Origin: Candidatus Bacteroides pullicola
GTDB lineage: Bacteria; Bacteroidota; Bacteroidia; Bacteroidales; Bacteroidaceae
Direction of reading: 5' to 3'
Length of the DNA: 35,996 nt
NCBI GenBank assembly: GCA_019115825.1
Contig: DXCV01000017.1
Location: 1 to 35,996 of the forward strand
In this document: positions 32,706 through 35,996 of the stretch, piece after piece
Layout of the letters: each line of letters opens with the position of its first letter
Numbering within the stretch: position 1 is the first letter of the stretch
Made by a program: the position numbers and the translations under genes
Notes under the pieces: generated by a model
What the model was told of the DNA's origin: nothing
What the model saw: only the letters and a program-made list of their open reading frames with translations
Databases searched by the model: none

Positions 32706-33197
32706 TCATCGGGATATCCCTCTTCCTTCAAAATCCCGCTCTTGCCATACCCCGTTTACTTTCAGCCGGATGCAGCACGGCTGTATCTCCACTTCTTGCG
32801 CGCGGACCACCTGAGCCTGTTTAGGGAAGTAGAAACACGAGGTGCGGTAGCTGGTGCCTAAATAGTAGTCGCAACTGTCCCGCACCATACGGGTGAACGT
32901 GTCGAACTTTCCCAGCCGTTTGCCGTCTTTGCGAAAGAATACCTCGTAGCTGTATTCACCCCGCCGGCATACGATGAAATGTTCTTCGGCACGCACCTCG
33001 CGGTAGGCTGCGGGCACCACCAACACCGTGCTGTCCGCCGTGCGTCTCACCCCGGTCAGCGTGTCGCCCGTTTCGTCCACCTCCGTATATAGGGCAAGTC
33101 CCTCTGCCAATATCCGCTCGCGCGGGGTTTCCTTGCATCCTGCGGCCGTCCATAGCAGGACTATGAGCATCGGCCCTATCCATTTCTTCATAACCAT
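32706..33197 (-). CDS. Small lipoprotein of unknown function
   Basis: 163 residues from ATG 33197 (or 161 from ATG 33191). The frame extends to a TTG at 33227, which I do not favour. The N-terminus MVMKKWIGPMLIVLLWTAAG ends in a lipobox TAAGC. The mature protein is small and probably beta-rich: RERILAEGLALYTEVDETGD, LVVPAAYREVRAEEHFIVCR, YSYEVFFRKDGKRLGKFDTF, and a C-terminal CCIRLKVNGVWQERDFEGRG. Four Cys residues occur in the second half (two adjacent). I do not recognise a family. It is predicted to be anchored to a membrane facing the periplasm or surface. It stands alone between phoH and the toxin-antitoxin remnant. Confidence 0.65.
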   Translation of the reverse strand: MVMKKWIGPMLIVLLWTAAGCKETPRERILAEGLALYTEVDETGDTLTGVRRTADSTVLVVPAAYREVRAEEHFIVCRRGEYSYEVFFRKDGKRLGKFDTFTRMVRDSCDYYLGTSYRTSCFYFPKQAQVVRAQEVEIQPCCIRLKVNGVWQERDFEGRGISR

Positions 33198-33271
33198 TTG
33201 CTTTTTTTTGACGCGCAAGTTAGGCAATTCATTTGATAAAACATAAAAAATGGGTTTTTATCTTATTCACG

Positions 33272-33303
33272 TTTGCATTTCTGTCATCTATAAATTACCT
33301 TTG
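33272..33303 (+). promoter_or_regulatory. Promoter of the toxin-antitoxin locus
   Basis: TTTG (33272-33275), 20 bp, then TACCTTTG (33296-33303): an exact Bacteroides -33/-7 pair. The expected start of transcription is at about 33308-33311, so the remnant toxin ATG would be nearly leaderless. Confidence 0.8.
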
Positions 33304-33307
33304 CCGC

Positions 33308-33422
33308 ATGAAAGTAAGAGAAGTTGTAAAAGACACAGAAAACACCGCCAACGGAAATAGACCGGGCTGTAAGGCTGATGAATGAATACTACGAAGAAAA
33401 AAGAAAGGAGGTAAACAAATGA
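33308..33422 (+). pseudogene. RelE/HigB-like toxin gene, internally deleted
   Basis: ATG 33308 opens MKVREVV, a typical start for this Bacteroidetes toxin family. In the third frame, codons 33330-33419 read KTQKTPPTEIDRAVRLMNEY followed by YEEKRKEVNK and stop TGA at 33420-33422. KKTQKTP and the following helix are the usual C-terminus of RelE/HigB-type toxins encoded before an XRE antitoxin. The stop overlaps the antitoxin ATG as ATGA, as in intact loci. The middle (about 75-80 codons, including the catalytic core) is missing and the two ends are out of frame. Translation from 33308 gives a 25-residue peptide ending at 33385. No toxin activity is expected. Confidence 0.75.
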
Positions 33423-33709
33423 ATACAAAAACATTAGACCAAATCAAAAATGACTATTACGGTCAAGTAGGCACACCGGAGCGAGACCGGTTAGAAAGAG
33501 AGCTTGAAGCATTACGCATTGGGTTTAAGATACGAAGTGCACGGGAGAAAAAGGAAATGACACAAGCCGAACTTGCCCACAGGATAGACAAAAAGCGCAC
33601 GTTCATCTCCAAAATAGAAAACGATGGAGAGAATATAACATTGAAAACATTATATGATGTTGTAGAGCGTGGACTTGGCGGCAAACTGAAAATTGAAGTG
33701 GTGGTTTGA
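33419..33709 (+). CDS. XRE-family antitoxin (HigA-like), orphaned
   Basis: A 96-residue protein. The N-terminal helix (MNTKTLDQIKNDYYGQVGTP) is followed by a Cro/C1 helix-turn-helix: MTQAELAHRIDKKRTFISKI, about residues 48-67, with the usual SKIEN recognition-helix end. The C-terminus is GGKLKIEVVV. Such antitoxins bind the toxin and repress the shared promoter. It still has the locus promoter at 33272-33303 and a strong Shine-Dalgarno AAAGGAGGT (33404-33412, 6 nt before ATG), which is unusual in Bacteroidetes. The toxin upstream is destroyed. The stop codon (33707-33709) lies at the edge of a palindromic repeat, so the last residues may differ from the ancestral protein. Confidence 0.88.
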   Translation: MNTKTLDQIKNDYYGQVGTPERDRLERELEALRIGFKIRSAREKKEMTQAELAHRIDKKRTFISKIENDGENITLKTLYDVVERGLGGKLKIEVVV

Positions 33710-33775
33710 CGCGGATAATGCGGATTTAGCGGATTTCATCCATTCATCATCCGTATCATCCGCTAAATCCGCGTC
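33708..33775. repeat. REP-like palindromic element
   Basis: Perfect 15-bp arms GCGGATTTAGCGGAT (33720-33734) and ATCCGCTAAATCCGC (33758-33772) surround a 23-nt loop made of CATCC/ATTCATC variations. A second pairing, GACGCGGAT (33708-33716) with ATCCGCGTC (33767-33775), overlaps the same right arm. GGAT/ATCC recurs many times. The element starts in the antitoxin's stop codon. It could act as a terminator or be a REP/MITE-type element. Confidence 0.75.
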
Positions 33776-33833
33776 TAAGAAATTATCCTTGCTGCTTTGG
33801 CACACCCTCTTCTTTGTTTGGAAGACTCTATGG

Positions 33834-35996
33834 CTACAATTGAGTGATAGTATTTATAACTGCCACATAGAAATCGCGTCCCATAAATTCAAAGCGACAC
33901 TCGTAGGTATGTTCAATACCGTTAGGAATATCTTTCGTCAACAAATTGAAATGGAAATCTGGACGATATTCCAAGAAGTCAATTCGGCGACCATCAATAA
34001 CCAGGAATTGGTCATAAACAGCCATCGTTATATTATAGCGGCACATCCCTCGATAAATTGTTTCCTTACCCTGATAGCAGACATCAAGTCTTTTCATAAA
34101 TCCGCAATCATTAAAATACCAGCCTTGTTGCCGATTATCCGTCCCCCACTCTTGACTGCAAGGGACATCTGAAGCCGAAATAAAACTATTGTCATCATAG
34201 GTTTTACTGATGACATATTCATTCCAATTTCCAGCAGGATCTGGTTCATCTCTCCCTATCTCAGTGCTTAGAGCCTCTATATCAGAAACTTGTAAACTAC
34301 ATTGAATAACGAGATGCTGATCATCACTATTTTTAGTTTGTTCACTATATATAATACTGATTTCATCTTCGGGAGAATAACTGCCAGCTTTTTCAGGATC
34401 TCTACTTGCAGATAGCGACACCATATGCCCCGTATCCACAAAGGTATCGGTGATGACCTCGCCGTTGCTGTAATATCTGTCGCGATAAACGGTAGCATAA
34501 TACAACAAAGGCAGATTGTCGTGCGCCTCTTCCCAAGTGTAGCCGGTGCGATATTCCACCCGCACCAGATCCGGCTCCTCATACGCCTCTTGGCGCACGG
34601 TGATGGCCTGCGTGACGCCCCCGCCGCTCAGGGTGATGGTGCCTTGCCGGGCTTCCGTCCCCTCGTTGGGCGCAATGTCGAAGCAGAGGTTCTTCTCCAC
34701 CAAGCCGCGGGTGTCGGGGGCCTGGGTAATCCAATCCACGTCGGCAGTGGCGGTTACATCCACGTTAGTCTGCACGGTGAAGTCCAAGGTGCCGCCCGTG
34801 CCGGGCACGTCGTATTCCCGCTGGGCAACTATAATGGCATCCTGATAGCCCTGGCGGACAAGCACGGTGTCGGCGCAAGCGGGGTCACTGGTGCTACGGA
34901 TGATGACGGTAGCCTCGCGGGCGTCATAGCCGGTGTTGGCTGCCACGGCGAAATGCAGTACCTCATCGCGCAGGGCGCGGGTGTCCGGCAGGCGGGTCAG
35001 CCAGTCGGCGGAGGAGACAGCCTCCAAGGTGGCGTTAGTCTGTACGTGGAAGTCGAGCGTGCCGCCCTCGGCGGGGATGTCATACTCCCGCTGCGCCACG
35101 ATGAGGGCGTCGCGGTAGGCTTGGCGCACGGTGAGGGTGTCGGCCAGCGACGGGTTATTAGCGTCGCGCACAATGAGGTCGGCTTGGCGGGCGTCATAGC
35201 CCGTGTTCTCGTCCACGGTGTAGGCGAAGGTGTGTTCCGTCAGGCCGCGCGTTTCCACCGGATGCAGCCAGCCGGCATCGCACAGCACCTCGGGCTGCAC
35301 ATTGGCCTGCACGCTGAAGCGCAGGGTGCCGCCCTCGGCTGGGAACGCATATTCCCGCTGCGCCAAGAGGATGGCATCCTGCTGCACCTGGGTCACCCGG
35401 ACCGTGTCCGCCAGCGTGCCGTCCGTCGTGGTGAAGATGATTTCCGCCGTGCGGGCATCGTAGGTGTCATTGGGCGCGACGGCAAAGTAATGCGTGTAGG
35501 CAGAGAGGGAGCGGGTGTCCGCCTCCGTGAGCCAATCCACGGCGGGCAACTGCACGCGGTAGTCGGTGTTGCTCTGCAGCTCCACGGTGAGGGTCTCGCC
35601 CGCGCTGCCCACGATGTACTCCTGTTGCCCCAAGACTAAGACAGGCGCGGTGCCAGCCTGGTAGACGGTGACGGTTTCGGCCAAGCCGTTGCCGCTCAGG
35701 GTGATGGTAGCTTGGCGGGACTCGGTGTCCGGGTTTTCCTCGGCGTGGAAGGCAAAGGCGAGGTCTTCCAACGCTTTGGTGGACGCATCGGCAGGCTTCA
35801 GCCAGTCCGCGCCCGGCTCTATCTCATAGCTGACCGACACATTGGCCTGTAGCGCGAGGGTGAAGTCGCCGCCCGTGGCGTCCAGCTCCACCTTGTCCGA
35901 AGTGAGCAGCAGGGCGTCCTTCTGCTTCTGGCTGACGGTGAAGGTGGTGCGCTCGCCGGCGCAGGTCAGGACGATGGCGGCGTTGCGCTCGTCGTA
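33834..35996 (-). CDS. Tandem BACON-domain surface protein, N-terminus beyond the right edge
   Basis: The frame is open to the window edge (720 codons visible). No start is present; GTG at 35891 is an internal Val codon. Five full BACON (Ig-like) units lie at about 35910-35645, 35643-35378, 35375-35110, 35108-34840 and 34838-34575, and part of a sixth is at the edge. Each starts like LIVAQREYDIPAEGGTLDF and contains a DWL core, a TGYDAR-type turn and ADTVLVRQ. BACON units are extracellular and often bind carbohydrate or mucin, or act as spacers. The last 245 residues form a different domain I do not recognise (YRTGYTWEEAHDNLPLLYYA; ends FMGRDFYVAVINTITQL). GC content falls sharply in that domain. 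No signal peptide can be seen because the N-terminus is missing. Confidence 0.85.
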   Translation of the reverse strand, partial: YDERNAAIVLTCAGERTTFTVSQKQKDALLLTSDKVELDATGGDFTLALQANVSVSYEIEPGADWLKPADASTKALEDLAFAFHAEENPDTESRQATITLSGNGLAETVTVYQAGTAPVLVLGQQEYIVGSAGETLTVELQSNTDYRVQLPAVDWLTEADTRSLSAYTHYFAVAPNDTYDARTAEIIFTTTDGTLADTVRVTQVQQDAILLAQREYAFPAEGGTLRFSVQANVQPEVLCDAGWLHPVETRGLTEHTFAYTVDENTGYDARQADLIVRDANNPSLADTLTVRQAYRDALIVAQREYDIPAEGGTLDFHVQTNATLEAVSSADWLTRLPDTRALRDEVLHFAVAANTGYDAREATVIIRSTSDPACADTVLVRQGYQDAIIVAQREYDVPGTGGTLDFTVQTNVDVTATADVDWITQAPDTRGLVEKNLCFDIAPNEGTEARQGTITLSGGGVTQAITVRQEAYEEPDLVRVEYRTGYTWEEAHDNLPLLYYATVYRDRYYSNGEVITDTFVDTGHMVSLSASRDPEKAGSYSPEDEISIIYSEQTKNSDDQHLVIQCSLQVSDIEALSTEIGRDEPDPAGNWNEYVISKTYDDNSFISASDVPCSQEWGTDNRQQGWYFNDCGFMKRLDVCYQGKETIYRGMCRYNITMAVYDQFLVIDGRRIDFLEYRPDFHFNLLTKDIPNGIEHTYECRFEFMGRDFYVAVINTITQL

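Noticed and set aside
34425..35639. A 404-codon plus-strand ORF opposite the BACON repeats
   Set aside because: It is Gly/Val/His-rich and follows the same 270-bp periodicity as the BACON units on the other strand, so it is a shadow of the repeats.

Overview
The window looks like a chromosome segment from a Bacteroidales bacterium, most likely Bacteroidaceae (Bacteroides/Phocaeicola-like). The evidence is protein-level resemblance to that group (SecG with a C-terminal extension, a BACON-domain protein, the dnaN-exonuclease-coaBC-recN gene order), several promoters of the Bacteroides TTTG / TAnnTTTG type, and a general lack of Shine-Dalgarno sequences. It is mostly core housekeeping DNA with accessory material at both ends. 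I found no tRNA, rRNA or CRISPR array, and no clear multi-gene system that is new. The unusual material is in repeats, gene remnants and variant proteins.

Layout. 1-703: the 5' part of a minus-strand group II intron, with the first 35 codons of its reverse transcriptase running off the left edge. It is inserted beside a 22-bp tandem repeat array. 704-3069: a GNAT acetyltransferase (+), then a PqqD-like protein and an MFS transporter (-). 3104-9256 (-): an operon reading rlmN, a DUF4837 lipoprotein, pdxA, a sigma-54 activator, lptE, a TPR protein and secG, with a good promoter before rlmN and a strong terminator after secG. 9412-14562 (-): an outer-membrane barrel protein, lptC, a shortened CNNM/CorC-like protein and ppiD, all envelope genes. 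14785-17076: kbl (-) and an SDR threonine dehydrogenase (+), divergent, together giving threonine to glycine plus acetyl-CoA. The + unit continues with a DUF4348 lipoprotein, murB and an MBL hydrolase.

19777-21432 (+) is a membrane-anchored protein I do not recognise. 21508-21891 (-) is a DUF3127 OB-fold protein with an SSB-like tail. 22144-29444 (+) is a tight six-gene unit: dnaN, a DnaQ-type exonuclease, coaBC, recN, rlmB and an inactive trypsin-like/TPR protein. It covers the replication clamp, repair, CoA synthesis and rRNA methylation. A second copy of the 22-bp repeat array follows, then ridA (+) and folC (-), which overlap tail to tail, then phoH (+) and a small lipoprotein (-).

33272-33775: a toxin-antitoxin locus with its promoter and antitoxin intact but the toxin gutted by an internal deletion. 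It ends directly in a palindromic REP-like element. 33834-35996 (-): a large tandem-BACON surface protein, cut by the right edge, whose GC-rich repeats join an AT-rich C-terminal domain.
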